From positions 12,947,787 through 13,011,786 of the forward strand of contig OU342821.1 of assembly GCA_910591455.2 (NCBI GenBank): a stretch of 64,000 nucleotides of DNA, given 5' to 3'. Each line of letters starts with the position of its first letter. Position 1 is the first letter of the stretch. The notes below the pieces were generated by a model. The model worked only from the letters and a program-made list of their open reading frames with translations, was not told the DNA's origin and did not search any database. This document shows, piece after piece, positions 27,181 through 41,770 of the stretch. A program made the translations under genes and the position numbers. This DNA comes from Pholis gunnellus (lineage: Eukaryota; Chordata; Actinopteri; Perciformes; Pholidae).

Positions 27181-28163
27181 GGGTTTCTTTCTTATCTAAA
27201 TATGTGACACAAACCTTGAACTCAGAGTTTTGGTAATGAAAAAAACAATGTAAGTGCAGTGCTCTAGACAGCCCCATGCTTATGTCATGTTGGACATATT
27301 CTAATTAGATTAAGGAAGGAGATATTTATAGCTTACATTTCATCTACCAATAAGAACATTGATTAGAAACCACGTCAACACTAGGAGAGCATGCAAAATT
27401 CACAGCTATTTGGGTCTGGCCGTAAAATTAACCACTGAGCACTACATCAAATCGTCACTCTCCACAAAGAGTGCAAATAAAAATGATCGTCGAGTCATGA
27501 ATTGGTTTTGGTCAGCATCCGTATTTACATCACAATGGAGGCCAAGTTTACAGGACCTCTGCCACGAGAAGTGTGACAGGTTCAATTGACACTTCCACAA
27601 ACATATACTTATCATTACTTATCATTACTCTCATACTAGCGTCAGAAATACAAAATCAAACGTAACGGGTAATTGTTTAAGTATTCATTTAAATCAACTG
27701 ACATCTAGCAGCTCTCTCTCTCTCTCATGGCTTGAGCTGCTGCAACAATGCGAAGATGCAATTTGGGCAAAAGAGAAAACACAACGCCAGTGTGTATGTG
27801 TGTGTGTCATATGTGTGTATAATAAGCACAACTCTCTGTCACGCACACACAAACTTGTGCAGAACACACTTGCACATAAACAAATCATGAAAGAAACACG
27901 GCGCACACACTTTCGACACAGTGGTGGCAGGTGCTTGTTCTAAATGTAGTTGTAACGTCGGTGTCTTTGATCAGTGGGACTGCTGATGGAGGTGAAGATA
28001 CGGGGAGAAGAGAGACACCGTGTCACATGAAAGCTTGTTGCTTTTTTGGATGGAGTGAATACTCGGAGAGGACATAGCAAGGAGCTCAGAGGTCGATTGG
28101 GTGTCCAAAGCACACGGTTTTTAGATTAAGAATTACACGAATAAAACAGTTGGTTAAGAGAAA

Positions 28164-28618
28164 AAGTTTGACATTTTGGGAAATACACTCATTTCTGGCG
28201 AGAGTTATATGAGAAGATTGATACCGCTCTTGATTATGTGGTATCAATCTTCTCATCTAATGCTATGTTCAAACTACCAGCAACAAAGCTACAAAAAGGC
28301 CAAGTGTGCCCAGCTACATTGTCACCGAGTCAACGCAGAAGTGTTGCTGAAGAGTTTGTTGACGTACTTATGTCTGTAAATTGCACTGGCTAATGGCAAG
28401 AATAAGATTCTTCCATTTGTTATAAACAACGGAACAGATATTGTGGGGAGAGAAAAGGGGAATCGGATCTGGTGAAACAAAAACATGTGTGTCCTTGGAG
28501 CGCTGGAGAAAAAAAATAGAGAATAATTGAAAATAATTGCCTGTTGCTTTGTAGCTCGTAGCGTAAACATAGCATAACTCAGAAAGCAAAAGAGTGAATT
28601 TCCCAAAATGTTGGACTT
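28164..28618. mobile_element. 455-bp MITE with 27-bp terminal inverted repeats
   Basis: Ends at 28164-28190 and 28592-28618 are inverted copies with about four mismatches, sharing acattttgggaaat. The left part carries gcgagagttat..gagaagattgatacc, well known from a fish-wide non-autonomous repeat. An internal hairpin is present at 28210-28255. No transposase; interior not matched. Confidence 0.8.
28210..28255. repeat. internal 16-bp perfect inverted repeat of the MITE
   Basis: tgagaagattgatacc and its exact complement, separated by 14 bases. Confidence 0.93.
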
Positions 28619-30023
28619 ATAAGTCGGGAAAAGATTGTGGTTTGGGTTATATTTTGAAAACATCAACGCATTAGTGTGAACTTCTTCAATATTCAACCAA
28701 GACCACATTCTTCTCCCAACCTTAAACAAATGCTATGAGTTAGCAGAGCACAACCATAAATCTTTAGTCATGTTTTAGTATTCATGAGCAGATATTGTAG
28801 AAGAACAAATTATCAATGCTTAAGGACATTGACCGGTTGGCAGATACAACACTTTAGTATAAAGATTTGTTGTCACCAGTTCACAGATTTGTTTAAATTA
28901 TCAATTAAAAAATGTAATCCAAGTGACAATGTGCCCTATAAAACATACGTGTGAATGCAAATTATTTGTATATGAATGTAATTCAGGAGCTTCATGGCTA
29001 AGGTAAGATGCCTTCTCCATTGCACATCCAGAAATGTACAACTTTACAATGTTAACCCGTGGTAAAAAAAGAGGAGAGGGATTACTTTGAAAGATGTGCT
29101 TTTTTTTTTAAAACACACAAAAGCACACAAAGAGTGGAATTTCATGGATGGAGGTGGAAGGAATTCTTCCCCTTTTCTTCTGCTGCGGTCAATGTCTTTA
29201 AGAGTGTCTAAGACTTTCCATTTGGCTGTCACTTTAGATCTGCTTCTTATCTTCTGAGAACTCATCTACTCCTCTTGGCAGCTAATAGAAGTGGTGTGGA
29301 TGTGTGGCACGAAGATGGCATATAGGCAGGGTGGCCATCGCGTCAGCATGGAGGAATACCTTCCAGTGATGGCTTTCAGTATCACAGGTAAAGGAGGGGA
29401 TTTGGGGGTGGTGAAAAATAAAAAAAGATATATATTTAGGTCACAATGTAGCAACGTTGTTGAATACTTTAAGCATGTAAACAGTTACATCTGTGCATCA
29501 AATGCCAACCATCTATATAATGGTTTAGTTGCTCTGACAAGGTTTTTATTATTTATGTCAGTGTTTTGTAGAAAGCAGAGGTAAGAGAGATAAAGCTGTT
29601 TGCTCCTGTAAAACAAACAAACTCTGATAGAACGACAACAGTACCGAAGAGTGGTGAAATTTATCGGCGGTGCCTAAACAAATTGCCAAGATGGAAAAAC
29701 TCCAATATACTCTGCATCGGATTTAATGAAACGGATACCTCTCATGGAATTGCTGCCAGCTGCAGAGCACCATTTAGAGCTGAGAGGGAGAGAGAGGATA
29801 AATCAGAAGTCAAATGCCAATACGCCATCGGCCAATTCTCTCAACCTGATGAAACACAAGAATAATCAGATTTGGAGACGCTTTTTGGTAGTGGAAGTTC
29901 TTGGGGAGTGGGAGAGTTGGGTGATGATATGAGCAGAACGGACAGAACAAGGAGCGCTTTTTTCTGTCTGATTGACAGTCCCAAACAAGGCTGCTCTATT
30001 GATGGTGGGGAATGGGGCGGGAG

Positions 30024-30025
30024 GT

Positions 30026-30067
<42 letters not shown>
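30024..30067. repeat. (GT)n followed by poly-G of 28
   Basis: About eight GT units continue into an uninterrupted run of 28 G. Confidence 0.97.
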
Positions 30068-30070
<3 letters not shown>

Positions 30071-31523
30071 TGGATCTTGTCCCCAGACGTGATCCCAGCA
30101 GCTTGAAGAAAAAGCACAGAAGAGATAAAATGTTTGTAATGTAAAATGCATTATTATAGTAATTAACTAAAGAGTTTCTTAGTGTATTTGTGTATGTATG
30201 TGTGTGTGTGTATGTGTGGCACACAGCCTGCAAACACATATGTGCAATAGTTCTCTGTATGTGGTTGTTCATCATGATGACAAACGTGTTGCCTGTCGCA
30301 GGTATTTCATCACCTTGTTCATCACTTAACACAGACGTGGACAGAGAAGCTTGAAAACAACAGCAACATAGCTTCTTCTCTGTCAAGCCGAACATGAGAC
30401 ATCTCGGCTGTTGTTACATTTTACAAACTCTGCATTTGCACTCTTATCGCACACTTGCCATCACATGGTCAGCTGCTGACTGTTTGCATACATCTTACAA
30501 TGACATGCATTTATCTGTTAAGACGAAATGAAACTTGAGATTTGTCCTGAACGGGGGTAACAGTTTAGGACATGATTCATCCATCACAGGCAGAGCATGT
30601 TTAGACAGGAGAGTCATAATATTCTCTGAATGCAATGAAGTCATTCATATTATCATGCAATATACGTCATAATTACCAAGCATATATTTGCTTTTAAAAC
30701 AATGAAAATAAACCTACACCTACAGTGAACATAAATAGATACCCCCCCTCCTCTAAAAGTAGACCAAATATATTAATCTATACATTAAGACAATGGATGA
30801 AGATTCATTTGTTTTTCTTGATTAAAGCATGTTAGATTCATGCACTAAGCAGACTTACATCAAGTATCTGCAAACACATGTCCTGAATAAAACAGCTGTT
30901 GTTTACTTATGAAAAAGTTTATGATCCCAAAATAGTTTTCACACTTAAATATAAATAAAAATTATTATTTCCAATAAAACATTTTAAACCTGGACTTTGG
31001 GTAGTATTACAATTTGATATTTTCAAAAACCTTGTATATTTTCTGGGTTAATTATTAGGCTCCAACTTTTCGTTCCATGAATGTTTTTATCAAATGACTT
31101 CCATGTGTTTTTTGATTTTTCTTGTATGTTGACCTGGAGTTATTATTCTTGCTAAAGTTGAACTGAAGGCTGTTACACCTCGTCTTCTGATAGCTTTGTA
31201 GTGATTGTTATTTGAACTAGACAGGAGCCCTCCTTTGACAATGCAAACACACTGTCAACACAGCGACAACGTCAAACTGTGAGGGGGGCTTTCAGATGCT
31301 ACGGGCCGGTTGTTTGTGAGACTCTTGCTGATCCATCAGCTCTCTGAAGGAGAGAGCAGCAGTAGCGGCGGAGAGAGAGGGCGGGGGACAGCAGGCTAAT
31401 GTAATGTGGAAAACACCGGTGTATTTCTAATAACGGACGTCAATTTGCTGAGATTATTTTCTTGTCTTTCGCAGTAGATCTCTAATGTTTTATATTTTGT
31501 CCGGTTGTTTGGATTTGCAAATG

Positions 31524-31526
<3 letters not shown>

Positions 31527-31607
<81 letters not shown>
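31527..31607. repeat. (GT)40 microsatellite
   Basis: Uninterrupted 81-base GT run, the longest dinucleotide repeat seen here. Confidence 0.98.
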
Positions 31608-31609
<2 letters not shown>

Positions 31610-32208
31610 GGAGCATGTCAGATATACAGTATATCATGCTACAGCAGCGCCATGAAGGCAGCACGCACCCAGCACTGTGTTTCCATGGAGCAGAGACAGA
31701 CAGCAGGCCCGAGCTCGATAGAGTAAGAACATCTAAACTAACCGTTTACCACCTCAGGGTGTTTGCAGGACAGCAGGCATGTATTCTATATTTCATTTTT
31801 ATGATTTAAAAGACTTAACAAAAATAACCTATTTCAGAATATTCAGAAGTGTGCATGCGACTGCAAACGCGCCGTTTTTTAATCGTTATTAATTAAACTT
31901 GAATTATTATTATTTGAAATAGCCTACAGTAAATTATTTTTTATATTTAGCATAATCTTAAATTGCACGCATGGCTTTGTAATAGGTGTAAAAAGTTGTT
32001 TTGCTAATTAACGTCATATATTTTCAAATAAAAAATCCAAGACAAGAACATTTACAGTAAATCACATAGTTTTCCTAATCATTGTTATGCCATTAACCGA
32101 TAAAAGTAAAGAAGAAAATAAAGGCGTTTTTTCTCTATATCTATTTTTTATATTATATCAACATTTAATTTTTTTGAAATGATTAGGCCTCTATTTTGAT
32201 TTTATTAA

Positions 32209-32209
<1 letters not shown>

Positions 32210-32246
<37 letters not shown>
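32210..32246. repeat. (ATT)n microsatellite
   Basis: About 12 ATT units. Confidence 0.95.
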
Positions 32247-32247
<1 letters not shown>

Positions 32248-35200
32248 ATTAAAACTATAAGTGCTGTGTGTCCTGCAGTTCCCTAGCGCCATGCAGTGGT
32301 GGGGGAAATATTTTCAATACGATGTCATCCTGTTCTCTACACTTCCAGTGCCAGGAGTGCTCTCACTTCGTGGGATTCCTTGTTTTCCCACTTAAAGTCA
32401 ATTGATAGCCCTAAACATATTAATACATACAATTCTATTTCATACAATTTGTTTTTAGTTGTGTCTGTTGTTAATTTGAATTATTAGACAGCTATAAAAT
32501 ATAGCTATTATCCTCCGACTCTAGACGCATCTTGTCAAAAACAAAATGAACTTTTGTTTGAGTCAACTTTGATGTCAAGAATCAAAGGCATTTTAGCACA
32601 AAATCCGTTTCAGGAGGAAAAGCCTAATAGCCTAATTGGGTCTATCAAGTAGCCTAAAATTGATAGAATAACATCCCCTCGCGCAGTTCAAAGAATGCCC
32701 AAAGAAAACTGTGACACTCTTTTTTCTTTTTTTTTTGGTCTAATGACCCCAGCAATTTTCTTTCACCCCGACTCGTTTGCCGGCAAGGGGAGGAAATATT
32801 ACATGGGACCATGTGAGGATGGTTTTTCTTTGAAACCGTTTCTGCAGGTCGCTCCTGAGGGGAGTTTGAAAACATGTCAGCCCTAATTAGCGCTTCAGAC
32901 ATCACACTCGTGTCCAGAATATTACAATTATCTTTCTCTTTTTAAATGGAAAATGAATCCGTTGTAAAGAGAAGATCATTTCTGAACACGACTTCTAACG
33001 TGATTTTACAAGCCTGTCTATTTTAGTGTAGTTTTATTCTTTATTTCGCTCGACCTTTATTCCTGCATGGTTTAAAAAACTCATTTGGAAATGTCGTTGA
33101 ATACTTCTTCAGTGTATTTGATTATTATACGTCTTGCCTAAACGTCTATTGCTACACATTTTCTGAATGTAATTTGAAGCTTCTAAAAACGTAATCTAAA
33201 ATATTTGACGAAGTTTCACACACCGTAAAAACTAAAATGTCACCATGTAGTGATGAGAGTAAAAATGACGAGCTAAGCTAAATGAAATATTTCCCTGCTG
33301 ATCATTTAGAAGAAGAGAGAGCGAGTAGAGTTGCGTCGCTCTTTATTTCTGCCTTATCTGAAGGTGTTTAACAAGTTGTCTTTATTTATATCGTTTATGT
33401 AAATAATTGCACACACCATGCTTGCCCACACTAAAATATCATTCAAATGATTCTAAATATTATTTTTGATCCAAATATTTTTTTAATTAAAAATCTTTAA
33501 CAAGCAGGTATGTTAGTTGTAAAGCCTACATTTATATCCAGGCAGATTTAACATCACTTAACTCTCGGCAAAACACAATATTTCAATACCAGCTGTATAT
33601 ATCGCTTAGAATAAATAAAACCACGATTCCTGCTGTATTTTGCATTTCTTGTTCATCCACGCAAAATGTTATTCCTAGGAAAATGGAATAGACTAGCGTC
33701 ATGGCCATTTCAATCACATTACATCAGTGATGATACCAGTATCATAGCAATCATTTACCCGAGTTGCCTATTAATCACCTTCCATTAGTGTCTTTTACTG
33801 GGCTTTCAGAGGGTTTCTAGTCCATGTTTCATGATAAATGAGTCATCAAGCCAACCACAAAAATACTACAACTAACTGCCTTTTGTTCTTGTGTGTCACT
33901 CAAGCGTATTTTTCATTTGGTTTCAGAACACAGGCATCAATTAAAATATGTTTTCCCACCATCAGGATTGGACGAGGTACGGTGTCCCATGGGATCCTGA
34001 AGGGTGGTGTAGGCAGAGGGAAGGAAAGGGGAGAAGGGAGACTCATGTGCAACACTTTAAAAGAGGAGGGTTCTCCATCTTGCTCCGTCAGGGGGCCTGC
34101 TGACATGGGGAAACATCTGCTGCGTCGAAATAGAGACTGATGACTCAAATCATATGCTGTCAGAGGGTCTGCCAGCTTAGCTGGGTAATGTAATGGTGGA
34201 GACTATGGATAGACCGCATCCGTTTGACCCCGTGGCCCAAAAGGTATGGGCTCAAAACACACAAAATATAACCTTTCCTCGTTCATACGCTGGTAAAAAA
34301 ACGACCCGGCACATCAGGGTGTTTGTGTGTAAAGATGAAAGCTCAAAAGATAAGCTGGTATTGGTTCACTCAAAGTTGATCCGCACATGTCGAAGTGTAC
34401 CTCACCTTGCGTGCTCGCAGGGACGACCACAACAAAAACACGTATCAGCAGGGTTGTTTGTTGTCTGTCTCTAACAATCAGCCTCTCTGCCATTTGATCT
34501 GGCAGCTGAGAAGTCTGTCTCTGTCTACTGCATGTTCCTTGTTGTGTTGGTCCACTTGAGTGAAAATGGAATTTTTAGGGGCGCGTTTCACCTCTTGGTT
34601 TACTCTACAACAGCAGCTCGCTGATGCTTTTATGATTAGGACAACCAAATTAGAACCAGAGAGCGCAAAGCAGCACAAAGACAGACAGAAACCGCTCGAG
34701 CGGCCAAGCGAGGATCACTTCTGCCTGCTACCTTTTCTAGTATTGATGCACACAGAGCCAATAAACCCTTGCTTCAAAAAAGATGAATGTTGTCATTGTT
34801 ATTGTAATGATAATCACCATACACGGCGCTCATGGCACGAGGAAGCACACCGTCCCTTGATAGGCTGTCGGTTGTTCTGATCATCAAGGCAGACAGGCAC
34901 AACATTGGGCCGAAAGAATGTTTCAGTCAATTTCTCGACCATAATAGTGTTGATTTACATGCAATTGTGGATCCTGTGGAAAGCTGAAACGCAGAGAAAG
35001 GGGAATGTGTGCTTATGTTCTCGGTTTCAGTCATGCCAGTAAGCTGATTTATCTTACCATAAGAGGCAGATCTTGAGAATATGCAAAGGGAGAAAGATAA
35101 TGGATCATTATTATGTGTTCCTCACTCCCCTATCTTTCTAATGACTGCAGGGCTTTGCGATTCTGGCTTTGATTTGGATCCTATTCTCCAATGTGACTTG

Positions 35201-38200
35201 AGTGGACTAGCTGAGCTAAGACACAATTTTCAGGAGATTGCAGAGTAAGTGCCTTTGGCAAGACCTTTTTATTTATATGGCACTTGACTTCCTCTATCTC
35301 TCTCTCTCCTGTTCAGTAGAAAGAGAGCAAGAAGGGGAGAGGAAGAGAGTCTTTCTATACGTTATTGATTGGGGTTTTAAAGGATGAAAACCACAAAACA
35401 AATATTAATAGTAAAAGCAGTTTGCAATAAAGTCTTCAGTGATCCTCTGAAAGTAGAACGTGTATAGCTAGTGTGATGTTTATAGGCAGGTGACTGAATG
35501 TGTTCGGTTTCTTCCCACACACTGGCCTCACCTATCAGACTATCAAGTCCAAACTTGTGATTTCTGCTACTTTTTAATGACGCTCACTTGTTTGAAATGT
35601 GATTAAATAGCAGAAGGACATGGGAAGAAATACATTCTTATCTTCTTACAGATGGTATTTATATTTACTCCGAGATTTCCCAGAAATAAAATAGAATCAA
35701 AATAAATGTAAACACGGAAAAAAAAAAAGACTTGACAAACAGCCTTCTGTCGGAATATTTTACAGAGATTTGACGGATTTCTTTCGCTGTCACTGTGTTT
35801 ACATTTACATGACAATCACCCAAATGGCACTTCTATGTATTTGTATTTGTTTTTCCCAAAAGACTTCAGGAGTTTTATATACCATTAACCCTTATCACTA
35901 TTTATATATCTTACTGTCACATGTGTGTCCTAAATGCCTCCTTAGAACAAAGTGAATTCAATGATTAATAATTAATTTGACTGGTCACAAGTTAATTAAA
36001 AAAGAGGATGGGAAAGTGATCAAATTAATGTTATATTAAAGCTTCAGTCCTAAGTGTAGCATGTGAACTATCACAATATGCAGATGCTTGTTCATCTGTT
36101 GACTAACAACTCTCCCTTGTGGGCATGGAGGACATTGCATGAGGAAGGAAGAGTTTGAAAATCACCTTCACCTTTCGTAGTCTCTTTAAACGGCATTCTG
36201 TCTCGCACATGCAAGTTCCATCTCAGCTTTTCCCTTTTTTTAAAACAAAAGTTTTCACACACAGACCTAGTGTTTCTCTTTTCCGTATCTACCACAGAGT
36301 TAATCATCTCATTCAGATTTACAGTAAAGCCAACCTCAGAAGTACTTTGTCACAAAGGAGTTGAGAACAAGCTGTGAAAGATCTGTAAAACACGACAAGA
36401 AGTGCAGAGAAATTAACATAATGATATGTTTGTAATGATTAAACAAAATAATAAGCTATGATCACAAGCAAAACAATTGAACAATAGGCTGTTGTTTAAC
36501 AAAACACTGCAGTTGCTAGCCAACACAAGCAGGAGTGTATAATTACCTGCAAGGGTGGCAGTTTTCCATCAGCGTATGTCGCATTGAAATTCACTGTGAT
36601 TAGGTCACAGGTGTGCCGTTGGTGGGTGATTTACAGCCGCAAACATGTCTCAGCCAATCACAGCAGCAGACTGGCTCCTCTTAATAATTAGGTCAAGTAA
36701 TGAATTATATAATGTAACAATGAGCCTGGAGAGGCCGTGCTTTACATCTCAGAGGCGTTGATAGGCCTCATCATGATGCCAAGCCCGGGTGGAAAGTGTG
36801 CGATGGCTTATTGGTTTGAAGAATCAGCAGGAACACTCCAGTATCCAAAAATATATATGACAACAATGTATTATTATGAATCAATAATTATATCTTATTC
36901 TGAATACAAGATGCATAGATAGCCTGTATACGTAGAGATTTTGTTTTAGAATACTACTATTTATGTCCTTTCATTAACAGCAGTGGGTAAGTGATGTAAT
37001 GATTCACGATGAAGAGCTGTTACAAGCTTACAGTTAAGCTTCTACCACTGTCAGCTTTCTAACAGCCTTATGAGGAAAATGTGACAAAGCCAAATCACAT
37101 GGCTAAATATGCTAAAGCCACGCACACCCACACACATCAGTCTGCTACTTGTTTCCCCGCCATCTAAGGACAGGCTTACTGCTCAATTAGTTTTAAAATA
37201 GTAATCAATGCCAGAAAGAAAAGTACTGAGTACAAGCATTGTCTCTCCAGCAGTCAGATGTACCAAACAGATCATCTTGCAGTATATGCAGCGGAACGCA
37301 ACATTTCTAATAGAATTTCCAAAATAACTTCAAACTACCTATATAATATGCAGTGTCATCAAAAGATGTTTTTTTCTGTTTAAAACTTTCCTAACTAGGA
37401 CTTTCAACTCTCCAAATAAAAATTCTAATTCGAGGTAAACCTTTGTCAAATACTACAATGAGTCAGTGAAGAATCGGTGGGAGATTCTTTGTTTGCAAGC
37501 AGGTGAAACTTTCAGCTGACGCTCAATAAACACACACGTATGAATTCATGAAAGACTCAAACGTGGCCAACTAATATGTGACAAGAATATTATTAGACAC
37601 TTCAAACCTGTAGACTCCTTATTACATATCTGTGTTACTGATTACAATGAAATAATTCCGGGTCATGAACAATGTTTTACTTCGCTGAGAAACATTCCCC
37701 TGATTCACAGAATTCCGGTCCTCACCCATGGTTTTCTTCTAGGCCTACGTTCCCCACTCAGCCTTCCTGCTTGTTTGAGGCATAAAGTCATCAAGGGGAT
37801 TAATGTCCTTCAAACTTTTATATCCAACATAAATGAAGATTGTTTTCTCTCTGGCGTTTTTGATGTGTGCAGAAGAGGGCCGCACAGGGACTGCTTTGAA
37901 GTCCGCAGAGCTTTTATCTTCCTCTATTTACATTGGCTAAAGTGTTAAGTGGAGTTCTCGTTTGGCTTGAAGGACGTAATACCCCGCAATGAGAGATTTA
38001 CAGGAAGGGGAATCGCAACCTCTGTGTGCTCCTTTCGGCGGCCCCCTTCTAACAAAAACTATTTATGCAAATGCGGAGGCTGTGGATGGAAAGCACTCCC
38101 CAGACAAAATCAGATGTTTCCGACCAGGCTGCCGTGCTGAGTTGGCAGATGTTCTGTCGCTTCAGCAGGGACCCTTTAAACAAAAGCTGTCGATGGCTCT

Positions 38201-39291
38201 CTGCGTTGAGTGTAAGCTGCGCCAAGAGCTGCATTTCCTTGGAGCCATCTGGAAGATGGCGCAGGATTTGTTTGACTGGAGCACCAGGAAAGTGAGGGCA
38301 CTGATTGAAACAAGTACTGATGACCACATAACTGCAACTGACCTCCTCTGTTTATCATTATTATTATTGTTATTATTTACATAGACAGATAATGGTACTG
38401 TTAGACCAACTTTAAGTTGGGGGGGGGGATTAGCCTGTTTTTGATCACCCAATTATCTACAGTAATTGTGATGTCAATCTGTCAAGTTTTAGAAATTACA
38501 TTTTTTTATTACTTTGTGTTTTTGAACTAAATCATTATTTTCACCTTAATATGTTGGGCTGGTGGCAAAAGTCTATAGGCGACAGAGATAAAAGGCGGCC
38601 CCTTATAGTTGTTTTAGTTGTAATTGCATGGGAGTGGATCTATTACGTCACTAGGGATGTTGCCCTAAGGATGGAGGCTCATGTGGAGCACAGCTGCAAA
38701 TTGAGATCATTCCGCCTCTCCGGAACCACCACACCTCCGTTGTACAAGTGTAACATTCTCTGCAAATGCAAACTTGCAAATTTAACGTTATATCAAAATG
38801 TAATCACTATAAGAGTACATCAAATTAACATAAATAATGAATCCTTTAAAAAAAAAAAGTACTTTAGTGCCAAAAGAAATGAGATATAGCCTTGTGATGT
38901 GTTTATCTATTTGATATGAAATTCTAATGTCAATCATATCATTATCTGATTGGAGTAAACCAGTTAACACGCAGTTCTCAGCGTGTTCACTGTATGCATC
39001 TGTCCCATTGACATATTAAGCATGGCAAACCTGGTGAGAAAGCAAATTTATGAACTTGTCACGTTAGAGGTCACGTCAAATTAAAGCAGGAGCCATCAGT
39101 CCTCCAACCTCCCAAACTCACGGCTCTCACATTAGATGGTGATGACCCTGACCCGTACCACCCACAGCTCTCGCAGAGCGCCTGAACCCTTGCTGACCTG
39201 GCTGGCATATCAGGGGTCAGGCAGAGATAGGACCTACCACGTTGTCCACCCCCCCCCCCCATATGACCGCCGCCATGACAGACACCAGACA

Positions 39292-39294
<3 letters not shown>

Positions 39295-39350
<56 letters not shown>
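39295..39350. repeat. (TG)n microsatellite
   Basis: About 28 TG units, 35 bases downstream of a 12-C run at 39249-39260. Confidence 0.97.
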
Positions 39351-39354
<4 letters not shown>

Positions 39355-40699
39355 ATGTCCCCTTTCCCTCTCTCTTTGAAGTTCAGAAAAACCATCAGCG
39401 TTCACCACCATCCACAAAGCAGTGTGAAGCTACAGCCCCCAGCTGCCTCTACTTCAGAGGGAGAGGGCATGTCAAAACAGCACATGGATCTGCCCTGCCA
39501 AAGTCACGCCTGCTAGTGGAGCACTCTCATGGGTCATCTGGAGTGACAGAAGGGCCCTGATCCTTCACACACCTCTGCTGTTTTTGGGCCGAGGGGACAG
39601 GATGGTTGATTCTGTGAAGATCTGCACTCACAGCAGCATTTGAATTACACCAAACATGTTACTGTGTTTCGTGAAGTATACCCGATGATCAGCCCCTTTT
39701 TGGGGAGATTTGAGGTGTTCCACTCGTCAAATATAATCATTTTTGCAGTATTTCCAGCGAGTGCAACTGTGAGTCAGCTCTGGTCTTTATGTTGCTTTGA
39801 ATTCTGCTCTTTTTGTGTATCGATTACATTCGCCCGCATAGTAGATCTACTAATATAATTGATACTTAGTTATTGTAAATAAAGTTGTTGGCATAATGCT
39901 TTAGAATCTGTTGATCTGGTTTTGTTTAAATATGATTCGAAAAAACATGTCCATTACATGTCACTAACATTGTGTTTCCCATCAATAAGCCGGAAATGTA
40001 GTGTTAAGTCGACCATCTCGCTCTCTTACGGGGGCTATTTTGAACAACCTTGTCGTCTTGCAGGGTGCACTGTTGGAAGAAAAGCGACATAAAACGTCAT
40101 TGACTTCTAATTGTGTTTGCGCTAATGTTATGTCAGGCCAGACCCTGGCCTCCTTCGTCCAGTCTGTACTCCATTTGGCTGCAGCAATGCACTTGGCAAG
40201 CAAGGCAACAGGTGAATGGCCATGGTCTAATAGGCCATCATGTGGAAAACACATTGCAGTCAATTAAGGGTCCACTGCCTCCAGTTGTGATGGCCATTAG
40301 ACAGCCCCCACCACAACAAGTGACTCTTCAGCTACCCAGTCCTTTTAATTCATGGTGTCCTCGAACTGCCCAGTCCCTCAAAGACTGACTTTTGTCTCGT
40401 TTTCTTGTCCACCCGGCTTTTCTAGGTTCTATTAAAATGCAGTTTTCCACTCAAGGATTTTATGTGACCCTGATGGTCAAATATAACCTCCTTCACTACC
40501 TCTTTATCTCTGTTGTCCTCACATATTCTAACTCCCCCACTTCACCACACAAAAGCAGCAGAGCTCTTACTTCCCCTCAAGAGGACAACCTTTAGAATGA
40601 TTACATACACACAATAAACTAATTTGGTCCATAACATTTCTTTGGCAAATGCATTTACTATATTTCATGTCTAGTCCTTCACAATGCCCTTCCCTTTAT

Positions 40700-40736
40700 G
40701 CACATGCACATGCACATGCACACACACACACACACA
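40700..40736. repeat. (CA)n compound microsatellite
   Basis: cacatg units followed by CA units. Confidence 0.93.
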
Positions 40737-41460
40737 AACTTAACGGACAGATGATTCTCCTAAATTTAAGGCTGTCCTTAATTAATTGGACTAACATCAA
40801 AATCGTGCAAGAGAGACATGACAGCATATACGTCATACAAGTTTAAGAAATCAAACTTGAAACATGCCGCTGTGGCGTCGAGCTTGCAGCAGGCTTCAGT
40901 TCTCCTCATTGTGATTACAGTAGGACGGTAATGTGGCACTCCTGTTTGCATGAGTGAGCCCGACACATCTTATAAAACGAGACTGTCTTGTTGAACAGGA
41001 AGGACCACAGCTGGGTGATACAGTTGTCACTCAGAAGTATCATTCATTGTTTTCCTTTAAAAGGTCAGGTTATCGTTCAGTCTTATTCACAATGACGGAA
41101 GAAATGCTCGTTATGGAACAGCTTTAGCTGTAATCTCTTTGTACGTTGCGATATGAAAAGTGTGTGAAAAGAATGATTCTCACCTATTCACGGCACAGAG
41201 TGATAAAAGGCTTATCTTCACCTGATAGATTATGATTATTCCTGAGGCAAACTGCATTCACAGCATTTCGTCTTTGAGCTCCAGCATTTACAGCTAAAAT
41301 GATAAACATCATCACATATCTGATTAAGGAAAAATATCAAGAGAGAACTTTGAGGGAATTCAAAATAAATATTTAACTCATCTGATTTGTGTGTGTGTGT
41401 GTTTCTAATACTTTTTATTTGCCTTTTAATATACTGTATGTACTTTGCAAGTTGATTATC

Positions 41461-41770
41461 AGCAGTGGTGGGAGAAGTATTCAGATCCTATACTTGAGTA
41501 AAAGTATACCTCGCTTTACAAATACTCTTTTACGAGGAAAGGCCCGGAACTAAAAATGTACGAGTACATAAGTATTGTCAGCAGTCAAACCAATTTTAAC
41601 TGAATATTTTTATTTGTAATATTTAGTTTAGTAAATAGAAATGCATCATATTTTATAAGATCATTTATGTTTCATTATCTATGTCATATGTTTTGGATGA
41701 CATTTTAACCTGAACAATAGATAAATGCGGTGCAGTAAAAAGTACATTACTTGAGTATATAGATTTTGTT
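41461..41770 (+). mobile_element. percomorph MITE-like interspersed repeat
   Basis: Starts gcagtggtgggagaagtatt, then agatcc...acttgagtaaaagtat, and ends near attacttgagtatatag. Same family as 57592-57885 but opposite orientation. It lies beyond the candidate 3' end of med13l. No coding capacity. Confidence 0.65.

Larger units (their letters stand above)
28620..41450. other. intergenic, no gene seen
   Basis: Contains GT/G tracts at 30024-30067, the longest GT repeat of the window at 31527-31607, ATT repeats at 32210-32246, TG repeats at 39295-39350 and CA repeats at 40700-40736. About 36560-36780 has several homeodomain- and T-box-like words but no alignment evidence. No exon pattern recognised. 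Confidence 0.5.

Noticed and set aside
29841..30395. 184-codon minus-strand frame with polyproline
   Set aside because: Polyproline comes from the 28-base G run; nothing else is recognisable.
37989..38384. 131-codon plus-strand frame
   Set aside because: No recognisable domain; overlaps several equally long frames on the other strand, as expected by chance in GC-balanced sequence.
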